Of a stretch of DNA of 5,667 nt, positions 5,645-5,667 are shown piece after piece. The stretch covers positions 1 to 5,667 of the forward strand of contig CAAGJV010000444.1 of assembly GCA_900770205.1 (NCBI GenBank), read 5' to 3'. The DNA is from Desulfovibrionaceae bacterium. Lineage in GTDB: Bacteria; Desulfobacterota; Desulfovibrionia; Desulfovibrionales; Desulfovibrionaceae. The position numbers and the translations under genes are program-made. The notes below the pieces were generated by a model. It did no database searches, had not been told where the DNA came from, and worked only from the letters and a program-made list of their open reading frames with translations. The first letter of the stretch is position 1. The number at the start of each line of letters is the position of its first letter.

Positions 5645-5657
5645 GGTTCTTTGACAA
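5645..5657 (+). promoter_or_regulatory. boxA-like antitermination site of an rRNA leader
   Basis: GGTTCTTTGACAA matches the E. coli rRNA boxA core (TGCTCTTTAACA) at 9 of 12 positions. boxA RNA binds NusB-NusE (S10) to make RNA polymerase resistant to Rho termination on untranslated rRNA. Its place just after a strong promoter and leader hairpin, with no reading frame following, indicates that a 16S rRNA gene starts beyond the right edge. Confidence 0.6.
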
Positions 5658-5667
5658 GTGAAGAGCG

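Noticed and set aside
5445..5657. Minus-strand open frames in the right-end region
   Set aside because: They overlap promoter and leader elements, are Phe/Leu-rich from A-tract complement, and lack a ribosome binding site.

Overview
The window looks like chromosomal DNA of a sulfate- or sulfite-reducing deltaproteobacterium of the Desulfovibrionaceae type (Desulfovibrio, Bilophila or Mailhella relatives). The reasons are the short HypB beginning MEIPVVRNV, a moderate-GC coding style, and an anaerobe-like methylthioadenosine (MTA) salvage set. The assignment is inferred from remembered family resemblance, not from a search.

Layout. Positions 1-996 (minus strand) carry hypA followed by hypB, nickel insertion factors for [NiFe]-hydrogenase maturation; hypB runs off the left edge. 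A short divergent intergenic region (997-1134) has a plausible promoter and a palindrome. On the plus strand follow a membrane-anchored AMIN-domain protein (1135-1947), mtnA for methylthioribose-1-phosphate isomerase (1959-3068) and a class II aldolase/adducin-family enzyme (3076-3681). These three are tightly spaced and probably form one operon. Next come a periplasmic YgiW/YdeI-type OB-fold protein with its own likely promoter (3752-4141) and mtnP for MTA phosphorylase (4208-4954).

The three metabolic genes fit one route. MtnP splits MTA into adenine and methylthioribose-1-phosphate, MtnA isomerises that to methylthioribulose-1-phosphate, and the class II enzyme acts on the product as an aldolase or dehydratase. 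No gene for the oxygen-requiring dioxygenase MtnD or other late universal-pathway enzymes is in the window. The set therefore resembles the anaerobic dihydroxyacetone-phosphate shunt.

Right of mtnP the character changes. A MITE-like inverted-repeat element of about 147 bp (4959-5105) begins four bases after the mtnP stop. It is followed by an AT-rich orphan gene for a 79-residue cysteine-containing protein (5129-5368) and an AT-rich gap. From about 5568 to the right edge the sequence looks like the promoter and leader of a ribosomal RNA operon: A-tract UP-like element, TTGACA/CATAAA promoter, GC-rich hairpin and a boxA-like antitermination site. The 16S gene itself would lie beyond the window.
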